From the NCBI GenBank assembly GCA_014529385.2, contig CM043960.1, forward strand, positions 119,172,543 to 119,236,542: 64,000 nt of DNA, written 5' to 3'. The position numbers and the translations under genes were made by a program. This DNA comes from Adiantum capillus-veneris. Taxonomy: Eukaryota; Streptophyta; Polypodiopsida; Polypodiales; Pteridaceae. A model generated the notes under the pieces. It saw only the letters and a program-made list of their open reading frames with translations. It was not told the origin of the DNA and made no database searches. Of this stretch, positions 15,501 through 27,542 are shown in pieces; the stretch's first letter is position 1, and every line of letters begins with the position of its first letter.

Positions 15501-16882
15501 GCCCTTGCAACCTGTCAAAAAATGCTTGATGGCTATGAGTTTACAGCCGCTCTTATTAGTTCAAGCTTTCAATCAACAAAATTTTGATACTTTCAATAAT
15601 TTCACAATTTTGCTCACAACATCCACAATTCAAGTCCAATTTCAATTTTGAAAAGACCACCAGGGTCCTTGAGACTATCTCTCTCTATGGTGAAATTTTT
15701 TGTTATTATGACTTAGAGGAACATGTATCGTGATCCATGCTATAAGGCCAAATTGGCTTTTCTTGGTACCAACAAAATCAGCATGATTAATAGGTCATAT
15801 GGCACTATAATTTATGAAAATCGATTTCTAAATTGAAAATTAGGTCAATTTTGGCACTTGCTCAAAATGCTTGACAGTTCTGGGCTTTTGGCTTGGTTTT
15901 TGACATCCAAATTTAGTTTTGAAATGATCGGTAGAGTCCCTGTGATGTGCTTTAGCTATGGTGCAGGTTTGGTATCAATCTGTGTCAGAGGAACATGGAA
16001 CGCGATTCATGTACCTAGTTGTCAGATTGAATTGAAACTTGGCACACAGCTTCCCTTTGGTTCACTGATGTCAGCTTTATGGTTTTTGTAGGATCTGGGA
16101 ATTTTTAGGCCAACCAAAAGTCAATCCTCAGGCTGCTCCAAGGTTTTCACCATGAACTATTTTTTGCCCTTTTGACCCACTTTTTGAACTTTTTTGACAT
16201 TAGTTGTTTTTTTGACATTAGTTGTTTTGGGAAATGTTCTTCAAATCTTACCAATTGTCCACTTGTCAAATACCAACTCAAAATCCCTATGAGGTACATG
16301 GATCGAGATCCATGTTGGACATCATTTTGATGTGAGATTTGGTGGGCTTATAATATTGGGTATGGTGATACTTTTCCCCAAATCTTTTTGGATTTGATGC
16401 ACTTTTTTCCAACCAAAAGCAAAGTTCTATGTCTGCTTTGTGGTTTTTTTACAATCGACTATTTTTTGGTGTTTTGGTCAGGCTTTTGCACTTTTTTATT
16501 GTGGACCCTTTTGGAAAAGTTGTTCCCTTGGTTCTCAAGAGTGTACTGGTCAATTATCATGTCCAAATGTCAACCTTGTACATGGATTGCGATCCATTAG
16601 GAGAAACTGGGACTCAATTTTGGGCCTTATAAGAAACACCAACTCAGCATAGAGAGAGGTAATTATGAAAAATGCAAAAGTTTTTCTTTGGAATTCTATC
16701 TCTCATAGTACATATGTAAAAGTTTGCTCAATCACTTAAATGCATGCTCGTACAAAATGCTTTTCGAGAGCCCAACCTAAGTGTACACAAAAATCCATGT
16801 CTATGAATCTTAATGAGTGATGTGATGTGGGATGAGAGAAAACGCATAAGAGTTGCTTTCAAAATACAAAAATAATACCGCC

Positions 16883-17155
16883 GATGCATTCGGAACATCC
16901 AAAAACCTTAGGATAGCTCTTTACAATGCTAAAATCTGACCTCTCTAGCTCAAGACATAGCATTTTTAAGCCTACGGACTCATGAGGTCAGTACCAAGTG
17001 AATAGAGGCCCTTGAGACCCCTCAAGGGCCTCTATTCACTTGGTACTGACCTCATGAGGCCCTAGGCTTAAAAATGGTATGTCTTGAGCTAGAGACGTCA
17101 GATTTCAGCATTTGAAAGAGCTATCCTAAGGTTTTTTGGACATTTCAGATGCATC
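16883..17155. repeat. Foldback element: near-perfect inverted repeat with a 4-nt loop
   Basis: The arms of about 134 bp (16883-17016 and 17021-17155) are complementary over nearly their full length with scattered mismatches. The centre is CTTGAG-ACCC-CTCAAG. Paired landmarks include CCAAGTGAATAGAGG with CCTCTATTCACTTGG, and CCTTAGGATAGCTC with GAGCTATCCTAAGG. No coding frame is present. It could be a foldback transposon (MITE-like) or an inverted duplication giving a small-RNA hairpin. No flanking target duplication could be fixed. Confidence 0.85.
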
Positions 17156-17187
17156 CATGGGCTTCAAAAATGCTATATCTTAATCCT

Positions 17188-17266
17188 AGGGCCTCGTGAG
17201 GTCAGAACCAAGCGAATAGGGGTCCCAAGGACCCCTCAAGGGCCTCTATTTGCTTGGTTCTAACTC
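17188..17266. repeat. Second, shorter foldback related to the first
   Basis: AGAACCAAGCGAATAGG pairs with CCTCTATTTGCTTGGTTCT around the centre GGGGTCC-CAA-GGACCCC. The sequence (GGGCCTCGTGAGGTCAG...) is homologous to an arm of the larger foldback just to its left, so both belong to one family. Confidence 0.7.
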
Positions 17267-17989
17267 CTTCATAGTCTTAAATAGTACCTATCAATCACTA
17301 TCAAGTACGATCTATTCGAATTTAAATAGCAAGTACTTCATAAAAAGGTGATTGATACTTGTGTGAGATGCACAAGTACAAGTACTTCACTTTATAGGAT
17401 AGAAAAAGCAAGTCATAAAAGGCATTCAGCGCTTGTGCAAGATGTCATTATCAAGCGCCTTACTTTTTTGATGATAGTGACAATTTAACCAAAATGGTTT
17501 TCATGGACATTTTCAAAATGAGAAAAAAAGATTTTTTCTATGTAACGTTAGCCTTCTTCCTATTGGCTAAGGAGCATTCTCTCACTAGAGATAAAAGGCC
17601 CAAAAAATGAGTCCGTTTCTGTCCTAATGCATGTTTGGCAGCATCTGATCATGAATTTTGTCGTGCTGGTTCCGTGCCTTTAGTTGAACCCAATTCTCAC
17701 ATCTTTTTGAATTTGGACAACTACAAGTTCAATTCCCCCAAATTTACTTAATTTTCAAGGTTTTGTACAAGTTAGCCCAATTTCTTGATTTAGATGTCCT
17801 TTTAGCAACCTATTTTTGGCCACACTCAGGATTTTGGTGTCTGAGGGTCAGTTCTAACAAATGAGAATATATTCTAGTCAATTGGCCAAAAAGGTACATG
17901 GATCGCGATCCATGTTGGGCAGGCAATCTGGGAAAAAATTGCTCAATTTGTCTTCTGCAAGCTTGTATATCCCTTTTTGCTAGGTTTTG

Positions 17990-18431
17990 TTGAGTTTAAT
18001 TTAGCTTTGAAGCTTTGACCATCAATTTTGCAAATTTTCAGAGTTATGGTCTTTGGTACCAAAATAAGGTTTTGGACAGTGTGTATCCTGATCCTTTTTT
18101 CCCCAATTAATGGTGGAAATTGTTACTTAACCTACTCCTATAAATTGAAATGTATCCACAAACATAAACAAGTTTAACAGTGCAAAAATGATGAGAAAAT
18201 GTATGGTGAAACAGTCATTTTCAAGCATATAAAAATCAAAGAACAAAATAATTTTTGTACTTCACTCACAACTCTCTTTGCTCCCAAGGAGTAGCACTGG
18301 CTGGTCCTTGATTCCAATCTCTACTAAGCACTAAACCTACGTCTAGATGCTTTACTGTCTAATTGTAAATGGAATGGGTGTCAAAATATCTGGAAAGGAT
18401 TTTTCATACAACTAGGTAACTCACCACCTCA
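17990..18431 (-). other. Leader segment shared with the element at 36.8 kb
   Basis: Read on the minus strand, the stretch left of the primer site (for example TTTAGTGCTTAGTAGAG and GTTGTGAGTGAAGTAC) aligns with plus-strand 36870-36965 (TTTAGCGCTTGGTAGAG and ATTGTGAGCGAGATAC). It is therefore the 5' leader of a related LTR element, not a gene. Confidence 0.6.
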
Positions 18432-18459
18432 GGATCGACTTCCCCGGAAGCGGCACCAA
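18432..18459 (-). promoter_or_regulatory. Tat/Athila-type primer-binding site
   Basis: The minus strand reads TTGGTGCCGCTTCCGGGGAA, resembling the TGGCGCCGTTGCCGGGGA primer site of plant Athila/Tat gypsy elements. The matching LTR end is to its right on the plus strand. Confidence 0.65.
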
Positions 18460-18850
18460 TATTAGCGGGTCACCGTGACGGGTGTCTACAACATAGCTAT
18501 CTAGTACTAACATAATGTCAATACGCAAGGAAGCAACTTGAGATGGGGCACGGAGAGTTAATGAGATTGTCAATTTCAAAGAAGTGAACCTAAAGAACTA
18601 TTCATACATCTACAATAGAAAATCAACCACTTCCTAGTCAAAAAATCAGCCTATGTCCAATCTCACCGCTCTAGGTCATCATGCCTTTTTGACATCCAAA
18701 CGAATTTGGAATGCAATGAAACTTAAGAAGAGGTGTTAAAACACCTAAGGACATAATTCTACCAAGTTCTGCAGTCATTCAAAAGGTACATAAGTCACGA
18801 TCCTAGAAAATGTATACAAAACTGAAACAAAACTACACGGAAAGGTTCTC
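18460..18850 (-). repeat. 3' portion of a 5' LTR (Tat/Athila-type element)
   Basis: Its reverse complement aligns with 36376-36757 over about 390 bp, ending in GACCCGCTAATA against AACCCGCTAACA just before the primer site. Shared landmarks are GTTGCTTCCTTGCGTATTG and ATTATGTTAGTACTAGA. The right boundary of this LTR and its partner copy could not be found. Confidence 0.55.
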
Positions 18851-19419
18851 TTCAAGCTTAGAAACACTCTTTGAAGGTCAAAACATCAAAAAATAACCAT
18901 TTAAGATCTCAAATCAGCACATTTAGCTCACAGACAAGACATCACAAACCAAAACAGAATTGGGAATGATTTCACTTAGATTAAAGAGCAAGAGACAAGG
19001 AACACAATTTGCTATTCGGAATCGAATTCTGAATACCAGATAAGGAGAAAGGCTGATTACAACTTGTAGTAGAAGTACAACTTTCAATCAACGTCCAATA
19101 AATCCCCAAGATAATGATAATTTCTCCTTCAAAACTAAGGGTTTTGACTTAAAAACTTGGGACCATTTCCCACGGCCATTGGCCACTTACAAGGTTTGTA
19201 GGTTTTGAGTGGGTAATAGAGAATGATAGGCTATATTACAATTTGAGAATGATCAATAGCAGAATTACATGGCTTCTTTAAAAAAAACAATTTAATACAA
19301 CAGAGTTTGGCATGTATCCGGCTTTTAGGTGACAGTCCATTGTCTCGGCTAAATAGTATCTTTGAGCAGAATAACATGCATGGTATTCAAGAACAATGGC
19401 AATGTGGGTAGCTCCAGTT

Positions 19420-19421
<2 letters not shown>

Positions 19422-19488
<67 letters not shown>
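19422..19488. repeat. (GA)n microsatellite
   Basis: A pure 67-bp GA run. The frames through it are repeat artefacts. Confidence 0.95.
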
Positions 19489-19490
<2 letters not shown>

Positions 19491-20247
19491 GGGTCCCCTT
19501 TCAAAGTGCCATTGGTTCGCATGAAAGAGAGTGAGGTATTCAAGGCTAAGCTCACATTCAATATTTTCTCTCTCAAATGTATATCAATTGCCTTTCACTA
19601 CGCTATTTCATGATATTATACATATAGCTTTTCACCTATAGATGCTTTAACCTTGGGAATGTTTTCTCTCTACTAGACAAGTGATGCTTTCTCTTTCTCT
19701 CTCATCACGGAGTACTTGCATTTTATATTATATGATAGTTTTACTTCTTCTTATTTTTGGGGCTTTTCAAGATCCCAAAGAGCATTTATAATGATTACAA
19801 AAGGTTTTTTGGCAAGAGGTCACCAGACTAACTGAGTCAAACTTGTAAAGACTTCCAAGGCACACGTCAAGCCTATCTATGGTATGAGAGTGGAAGGGAT
19901 AATCCAAGCCATGGGATTTCCATATTACCTCCTTCCATGAGGCATACATGCATGCATGCCATACATCCATGATACATGAAGACTATATTAATAGAGTCCA
20001 AAGACTACATTAAGTAAAGTCTATGATCTCTATCCTTAGGAACCCATGCTTTGGGCTATAAAACTGCTATGTACATTGTTCATTAATATATCTAATGCAT
20101 TGTCATTTTACTCTATCATCCCTATTGAGTCAACCTTTTAATAGATCTTACAACAGTGTGCTAATTATATATGAATGCTACTAACACCCATCCACACTTA
20201 CCTAGTCTCTACACCTAAGTGCTCCTTTGCCATGGAGATGTCGTCAT
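19489..20247. other. Spacer without a recognisable gene
   Basis: AT-rich DNA. No frame with a motif, no tRNA-like fold and no LTR signature was noticed. A 67-residue minus-strand frame at 19767-19970 resembles nothing I know. Confidence 0.4.
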
Positions 20248-21230
20248 ATCCTTCTAGTTGAAGAAGGTACAATTATTTTGTATCTTGGTTGCTAGTCTCA
20301 AGGAAAGAAGTTCCTATGTCCTAAATATCAAGCAGCATGGATTTATTGGCAAGACTATCAAGCTTGAAAATTCAAGACAAACTCATTTCACGCCTATCAC
20401 AATCACCAAAGGAAAAATTTGGGCTGATTTATTCGTGCAACATGGTGTTTGAGCTTGTAGAGGTTGCCAAGTGCAACACACAAGATGTAAAAGGGAAACA
20501 AAAATTAATCCATTTTTGGTTGAGCATGTCAGCCTCAAAGAAGGAGGCACTGACATCATCAAGCTCAAGCAACATGGATGTACTGACAAGATTGTCAGTC
20601 TCAAAAAATCAGGACATGTTCTTGTCACACCTATGAGCATCATGGAAGGCATTGTTGAATGTGAGGGACACAAAATTTGAGTGTGGATGCTTCTAAATGT
20701 GTCAATCAATATGGAAGAGGGGAGGAAAAGAAATCCATATTGGAAATTCAAGCTCTCTATGGCATGGAACTTCCCTCACATCCTTCTAGTTGAAGAAGAT
20801 ATAATTATATTGTATCTTGGTTGCTAGTCTCAAGGAAAGAGGTCCCTATGTCTTAAATCATTCAATCAACATAAATGTTTTGGCAAGACTATCAAGCTTG
20901 AAAATTCAAGATAGATTCATGTCACACCTATCACAATCACCAAAGGTAAAATTTGGGCTGATGTATTCGTGCAACAAGGTGTTTGAGGTTGTAGAGGTTG
21001 CCAAGTGCAACAAACAAGATGTTAGAGGGGAAGGATAATAAATCCCATTTTTGATTGAGCATGTCAGCCTCAAAGAAGGAGGTGCCGAAATCATCAAGCT
21101 CAAGAAACATGGATGTACTGACAAGATTGTCAAGATAAAAAATCAGGACATGTTCTTGTCACACAAGATGGAAGAGGGGAGGAAAAGAAATCCATCTTGG
21201 AAAGTCAAGCAAGCTCTCTACGGCTCAAGG
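20248..21230 (+). repeat. Tandem duplication of a ~532-bp coding-like unit
   Basis: Copy 1 starts at 20248 and copy 2 at 20780, both with ATCCTTCTAGTTGAAGAAG. They stay alignable through segments such as GAGCATGTCAGCCTCAAAGA at about 20520 and 21057. In one frame both copies encode the pattern HVSLKEGG...IIKLK.HGCTDKIV. Copy 2 has lost about 80 bp near its end. A third, more diverged copy is near 22597-22870. The reading frames are broken by stops. I do not recognise the protein; a decayed retroelement polyprotein segment is possible. Confidence 0.7.
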
Positions 21231-21648
21231 GGGAAGGGGGCGGGGGGGGGGGGGGTGTCACATAATAATCAAGTGATTGCAGTAGAAGGGGTTATTAAAT
21301 TTTATTTTTTCTCACATTTTCACATACATAATGGTGCCGCAAAATGGAATTGGGATAACAACTTTATAGATTGAATAGGAAAAGGGTGTATTCTATTTGT
21401 CAAAAACTCACAAATAAGGAATTTTATAAATAGTCCTTGAAAGCACATAATATACACAATTTATACATAGTGATCCCCCTGAGCTATATGGAAAGCTTTT
21501 ACATTGTGAAGGGAGAACCCCAATAGTAGTTTTCAAATGTTGCCCTACGAACACATCTTTGTCCTCTGATAAAGCGGCCACATTTTTAGATTATATGTGA
21601 GATTTTGAGCCGATGTTAATACTTCTTTAAAAGGTCCTATGTGTATGT

Positions 21649-22130
21649 GTGTGTGTGTGTGACTCCCATGTCTTTCATGGTTGCTTCTCTGGCCCACCCA
21701 AAGGCATTGCATGTTCTCCCTCATCTTTCTCCCTCTCGTTTATGAAAAGCATTGTAAGTGGCATGGCCTTGGCATCTACTATGATCAAACCAATCTTTCC
21801 ATCGGTGCCACTCCCCCGTCCTCCTCCTCTCCTCATCCACGGATGTAATTTTGGTATCAATTGTGTCATCACTAAATCTTCCCATCTTTTTGTTGGGCTC
21901 AACAAAGGACCTGAGCATGATTTCTTCCTCTCTCACTTTCACACCCACCCTCCAACTTCTTTACAAATGCAAACATGTCTTTTACCGTAAGTGTATCAAT
22001 ACATGGCTTAGTAGCCACTCCACCTACCCTTTATGCTGAAATAGAGTTGAGACTGATGATGTTTTCATTGTGGATGATTCTTCATATATAGTTAAGCACA
22101 ACCTTGATGAAGAAGCTGAAATTTCAGTGC
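21649..22130 (+). pseudogene. ATL-type RING-H2 finger pseudogene, copy 1
   Basis: The decisive segment is at about 21965-22035: YKCKHVFYRKCINTWLSSHS, then YPLC. This is the second half of an ATL-family RING-H2 E3 ligase finger (C-x-H...C...PLC). Just upstream lies a segment like the ATL region before the finger (LNLPIFLLGSTKDL). Key residues are lost: the first two zinc Cys positions read His and Phe, the second His is Tyr, and the penultimate Cys is Tyr. A TGA follows the last Cys at 22036-22038. A frameshift separates the upstream part. It aligns with a second copy at 34340-34680, including non-coding sequence 3' of the finger. Confidence 0.75.
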
Positions 22131-22276
22131 AAGGAGCCCATGATCAATTAGGCTTAATTCAAATGATAAATAATAATAATTGATAGAGAATTTTAGGTTT
22201 TTATGCTCAAGAATGCAACTTATTGTCGATGATCCCAAAAACAACACAAGGAAGAAAATGATCTTATAATTGAAGT

Positions 22277-23990
22277 ATGGGAAAATACCTCTCAATCAAC
22301 ATGAGTTCACTAAATGCTTTGGGCATTACATCATCCCCAAAGATGCTCTTTCTAAACCTTCGTGGAGCTACTTTCTACCATCAGGCGGGGACTCTTTCTA
22401 AGCTTTCAACTCCATGTGGACAAGGAGCACTTGAAAGTAACAATGTTGGCAATATGATAAATGTAAGGACTGGGCATTCTCAAAAAAAGCATGGTCTCCA
22501 TCAACCAAGTTTGAAAACAAGACACAAGCATTGATAGATCAAGAGTTAGATGCCAACAGTCTGTAGGAAGCACCTCAGCTCCTCCGGTGCAAACATGTCC
22601 TCACATCTCTCCAACTCAAGAAAGAAAGACAAATTTTCTATGTTGGTTGTCAGCCTCAAGGAAGAAGGTTTTGGCATCATCAAGCTCCTATAGCAAGGAT
22701 ATACCAAGCAAGGCTGTCAAGCTCAAAATGTCAAGACATATTCTATCACATCTATCAATGTCATGGGAGATGGAAACTTGGTTGTTTAATTTGAGGAATA
22801 CTAATTTCAAGTGTAGAAAGTAGGATGAAAGAGGGGAGGAAAAGAAATTATTTTGCATCAAGGAGGGAGAATATTTGTAGCAATTTACAAATGCTGGCCT
22901 ACCAAAGGTGAGTGTAAGGAATCAAGAGGCATGCTGAGTTTGGCAAGAACATAGCTTTGTCCTTTGATGAAGAGGCCATGTTTGTGGTTGATATGGGAGC
23001 ATTAGTGAAACTTTTCAGACTCAAATTCACCCTGTAAGAAATGGTAGAGAGATAAAATACTTTTTACTTTGGGAAAAAATGAACAAGAAATTTCAAAACC
23101 CAAAATTGGGGGGAATACTTTATATTTTTATTGGGTGGACGAGATGTTACTTTTCGAGGCACTACATGTAGTGCCACTTCCAAATCTCTTGAAAATATGT
23201 CCCTTTTCCAAAAATTCTCCCTCCCAATGCACGATTTTTCTCTTTTGGTCCAAATTTCAAATTTCCCTCTGCTCATTCTGTCCTTTCTCTATACCTTTCT
23301 CTCCATCTTCCTTTGCACCATATCCAAACCATCATCTTCCCCACATCATCTCCATGAATCCTGCTAAAGGAGGTATCTATTAGCTCCATTTGAGTTGGAA
23401 GATGAATATTCCCCTCTCCAAAAAAGAAATGGGCTTTGTGAAACCCCTCTTCTGCATTAGAAGCATTGAGATTAGAGCCAAAGAAGCACATTGAGCCATG
23501 GACAGGTGGTAGATTGTATCCCATAGACCCCATCACCAAATACACCCCACCATTCTTCAATTGCTCTTTATTGATGAGATTTGTAGGAGATGGTATGGAA
23601 TGGCTATTAGGATATATGCAAAACCTTGCAACAGAGAGGGACATTCTTAAGTTGGAAAACCATTTGCTACTATAATTGAAGGATTCTCTTAATCATGAGC
23701 CTCAAGAAAGCAAGGAGAAGGTAAAGAACCCCCAAATCGTTTATGAATATAGTTGAAAGAAAGAAGACCGAGCTTGGGGTTAGACAAATACAAAGGAAGT
23801 TAAAGAATATTGAGAGTCTCAAGTGAGGAGCTCGAGGTTGCAACAAAAAAGTCCAAGCAGTGAGGTAAAATTGTTTCTTCTTTTGATATCTTTGGGTGCT
23901 ATAGTCTTTTTTTGTGTTTACCTCAAGCCCTCATTCTAGCTAGACTGTTCATAAGGAAACATGAGAGATGCATCAAAATAATTTTGTGAA
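22277..23990. other. Spacer with a diverged repeat copy and one unplaced frame
   Basis: At 22597-22870 a diverged third copy of the 20-21 kb unit is visible (GTTGTCAGCCTCAAGGAAG, then GGCATCATCAAGCTC). A 123-residue minus-strand frame at 23273-23644 has no domain I recognise, and nothing supports its expression. Otherwise nothing is evident. Confidence 0.4.
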
Positions 23991-24445
23991 GTGATTTCAC
24001 TTGTTGTTGCTTACAACATATTGAATGAAAGAAGATTTAAGGTCTCTAGGAAGAAATGCATCAATGGATTTTTGAAAAGTTCTACTTTGGACAAAGATGC
24101 AGCTCAAGGAACTATGGACAAAGTTCAAGCTCAAGATAGAAACCTGAAGCAGTCAAGAGTGCAGGGGTCCTTGCTTCCAAAGCCATCAATTGTTCAACAT
24201 GCCAAGCTCAGATTTAATTCCAAGGTCATGGAGCCTTTCCACATCAATGACATATATCTTGGTAAGAATAAAGACCTCAAGTTTAACTCTTTCACCAATC
24301 TGTTCTTTGACTTGAGAACTTTGTAAAGGGAAATGATAAAATTCTATGATCTTTAACATATTGAGGTGATTGGGCAAGCCTTTTCTCTCATCAAATTAAA
24401 TGAGAGTGAAATTGTAAAGGATAGAAATCTTGAGAGAGTATCAAT

Positions 24446-24520
24446 AACCCTCATGAATATAGCTCTTCATACCATAGGGGGAAAAACCCTCATGAATATA
24501 GCTCTTCATACCACAGGGGG
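24446..24520. repeat. 36-bp direct tandem duplication
   Basis: AACCCTCATGAATATAGCTC and the following 16 bases occur at 24446-24481 and again at 24485-24520 with one substitution. It is a local duplication in non-coding or decayed sequence. Confidence 0.9.
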
Positions 24521-24742
24521 GAAAACCCTATAACTTTTAGGGTCCAGTTAGACAAGAAACTTTTGTGGCTGGGTGCTTTGGAGGTTGATAGTGAAGATTT
24601 CAATGTGTTAAACTAGATATTCCACCACGCTAGTATCCTTGCTATAATCAAAGTTCAACAGGCTAGGGAGGAGCTAGATTTTAAGGTATTTGGTACAAGG
24701 TGGAATGGAACATGGGGGGGGGACCTAAATACACTAAAGTGT

Positions 24743-25757
24743 ATGTACAATGTGTCAAGGGGTGCCAACTCCAAAAGCCCTTATATCTATTGCATGGGTG
24801 TAACAAAGGAGTTGAACCCTGATAACTGGAGCAAAGCCTCAGATAGAAACTCTAAAGATCCAAACTTTCAAGTTGTTTTAGATATTCCTCTTTCAAATGT
24901 CCACCTCTGCATGCTACATGCACTTTGTAGAATCATTGAGAAGATTGTGCACCTCTACATAGGGTTTGTATGGAAACTACAACCTTTATCAGCCAAAAAA
25001 ACTACCATAAAAAGTATTGAGAAGATACTTTTTTGATATTAGACTTCATGGGGGGAATGTTGTGATTGAGTTAGACCCTAAGAGGTCATCTGGTGGAAAT
25101 AATGTACATAGGAAAGATTCTATTGGTGGGATGAAGGCCAGAGAATTCTTAGGATTTCATGAAATCTGGGTAGGGGTTCATCTAAAGTCGAATACAACAA
25201 ATGGAAGGTTCTACACAATGCTGTGAAGAACCATGAAGTTGATGGGAGAGCAAGAAATGAGAAGTCAAAAGTGTGGGAAGCTTTGGATGCAGTCTTTTCT
25301 TACTGTAATAAAAGTCATTGGGGAAAAATGACCTCTCCAAATTTAAGAAAGAGTTGAATAGAGTCAAGAAAGCTATGACAAGTGCTTGGAGCTCAGAGCA
25401 CTTCACACACTACAATATGGTAGTATTTATGAGTTTTGATTCTACTAATTTGTTTCAATACTTGCATAAGTTGTTAAAGAAATTATCTGTTTTTTGTGCA
25501 TCACATTATCTACAATCACACTCCTTGGTTTGTAAAGACATATGGAAGCTTGTCAAAATGGTCTACTCATGGTATGTAGAAGTTCCATTGTCACGCAAGA
25601 ACCAAGTTTTTCAAACACACTAGACATGGTGGAGGAACTCGAAAATCTAATAGCTTTCTTGAAGTATTCCAGTGGTTTTATAGATAATCGTGGAATAGAA
25701 CAAGATCGCAAGAGACTAAATTTATTAGACAATTCTAATATTTCCACAGCTACATAG
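24743..25757 (+). pseudogene. Unrecognised decayed coding region
   Basis: Three neighbouring plus-strand frames (24743-25036, 25017-25226, 25318-25623) overlap or abut in different phases and look like one frameshifted gene. Readable pieces include IPLSNVHLCMLHALCRIIEK, GGNVVIELDPKRSSGG, LSKFKKELNRVKKAMTSAW and, in another frame, FSNTLDMVEELENLIAFLK. The composition is protein-like rather than random. I do not recognise the family. A transposon-derived protein would fit the context, but no catalytic motif is visible. Confidence 0.35.
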
Positions 25758-25905
25758 AGAAGTATACAAAAAAGGAAGGATGCATACTATACATCATTTG
25801 TAAGTGAAAGGTTTTTACAATGTCTTTCCACTAGAGAGAGTCAAGGAAGCAAGTGGGGGATAATGCAAGGACTAGTTCTAGCTTCTTGACCCAACATAAG
25901 GATTT

Positions 25906-27389
25906 TCATTTTCCCCCCTTGCACTTCAAGTACTCCTGCTTCTTGTACCCCTGCATTTTTTTGCCTATGTCACTAGAAGAGGCAAGGAAATAATTGACCA
26001 TGGTGCCAAAGTATGCACTTCTTGAGCCCATAAATCTTGAAGCAAGTCCAAAAACTCTAATGGCTTCTTGATTCTCAAGAATTGTGATTTTGTCCACTTC
26101 TCTTATTGGGTGTGAACCTACCACCTTTGGCAGAGCCACTAGTTCAAGTATGGGGAGAGTGGGTGGTTGGGAAAGCTTCTTGTGGTAGATAGCTATTGTC
26201 TCCTTGTTGAGATTCCCAGTTTAATGGCGCAAAATTTGATTCCTCTTTAGATACAAATTCCTGGAGCCCTTTCTTCTCCCTAGAAACTTGTCAGGATCTA
26301 CAATATCAATCTATGCAAAGAAACCCCTCAAATCAGTATAACAGAATTGAAGTTTCAATGGCCTAAATAATATGCTTGCAAAAATTATATTTTACCATTT
26401 TACCTTAGGATTTTCATCATCTTCAAAAGGTCCTGTTTTCAAAGTTCAATGGAAAATCTTGCCCATGTGTTCAATCTTCAATCTTTTTTGAATTTGCTAG
26501 AACTCCTCATCTATGGAAAGTCCTTGCTCTTCATAGCTGTCAACAACTTTTAGTACATGCTCTCTAGCATGAGATTGTTCAATAAACTTTTCAAATTTTG
26601 TATCAAGCAATGATAATGGGAATGGTGTATTGTAGTCCACAAAGCCTCTATCATGCTCTACCTACTCCACTAAAATAGCAAGGCCGTAGTCCTCTTGTAT
26701 AGATCAAACAGGTTTTGTATATCCTATAGCAGCAAAAAATCCTTATTTTTCATCTTGTAGGTGGGCATGGTTGTTGTGCACAACAAGGGATCAAGCTCTT
26801 CCTATGGGATATGGATGGGCTCCTCCGATGATGTTCCTTGACTTGAACTCTACAATATCCAAGGTCTCTTTGCTTTGAAGCCTTTCCATTTACTCTCTAA
26901 AATCTTTAGGTGTTTTCTCCACATTTTGGACATTCATAGCTCCTGTGTTTTGCAAAGATTTGAACTCTCCTTCTTCTATTGGAATAATATTCAAAAAGAG
27001 AAAAAATGCAATATCTTCAATCAAAAGCTTACAACCATGCCTTCCATGCCACTCACAGGGGCTATGGAACTTCTTCCAATCATCTTGGAGTATGCCAACT
27101 TCTTGGAGCCTGTACTTGTTGTTAAATTTCCTACTCTGAAAATATCAGTAAAGTTTATAGATTTGTCAAGCTTGTGATCCCTCATAAGGTCAGCAAAAAC
27201 ATTTTGATAATCTAGAGTTTCATTGCTAAATCCTTCCAAAAAACTCTCAAGATCAAAGGGAACCTTAAATATTTCTCTCACATAGGCAAACTTAGACAGC
27301 TGCTTCACTTGGTATAGTAGGTCCATCAACCTGTCACTTGTCTCCTCAACCTCTTCAATATCAACACCCTCCAAACTCTTCTTAGTCAC
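25906..27389 (-). pseudogene. Unrecognised multi-exon gene remnant, minus strand
   Basis: Minus-strand coding-like blocks lie at 27389-27021 (with LMDLLYQVKQLSKFAY and ADLMRDHKLDKSINF), around 26480-26420, and from about 26310 to 25906 (with DIVDPDKFLGRR and ILENQEAIRVFGLASRFM). They are separated by non-coding DNA with plausible splice borders (CCTAAG/GTAAAA near 26410 and TAG/ATTGATATTG near 26312). At least one stop breaks the last block. The motifs LMxDxKLD and DIVDP also occur in the plus-strand remnant at 30.3-31.5 kb, hinting at related genes. No domain is recognised. Confidence 0.35.
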
Positions 27390-27542
27390 CTTTTTAGCAC
27401 AAAGAAAAACAAAAAATACTTTAAAATGTCATACACTTGGAAGAAAAATGGACATGTAGATTAAGAGAAAAAACACCTTAAAATGTCATAAACTTGGAAG
27501 AAAGTTTTAACATGTTGACTCTTTAATAAACTTGGTCATATT

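Larger units (their letters stand above)
15560..17990. repeat. Diverged array built around an 18-bp palindrome
   Basis: Variants of CATGGATCGCGATCCATG occur at 15722-15739, 15994-16011, 16297-16314, 16581-16598 and 17897-17914. The last is a perfect palindrome. The first four are spaced 272, 303 and 284 bp apart. The flanking text is alignable between the first two units (AGAGGAACATG and an upstream AGGGTCC/AGAGTCC segment), so they look like diverged tandem copies. Further variants occur at 48743-48760 and 49030-49047. Confidence 0.6.

Noticed and set aside
23273-23644. 123-residue minus-strand frame as a host gene
   Set aside because: No domain, no splice or promoter context, and the opposite strand is also open. 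Chance cannot be excluded.
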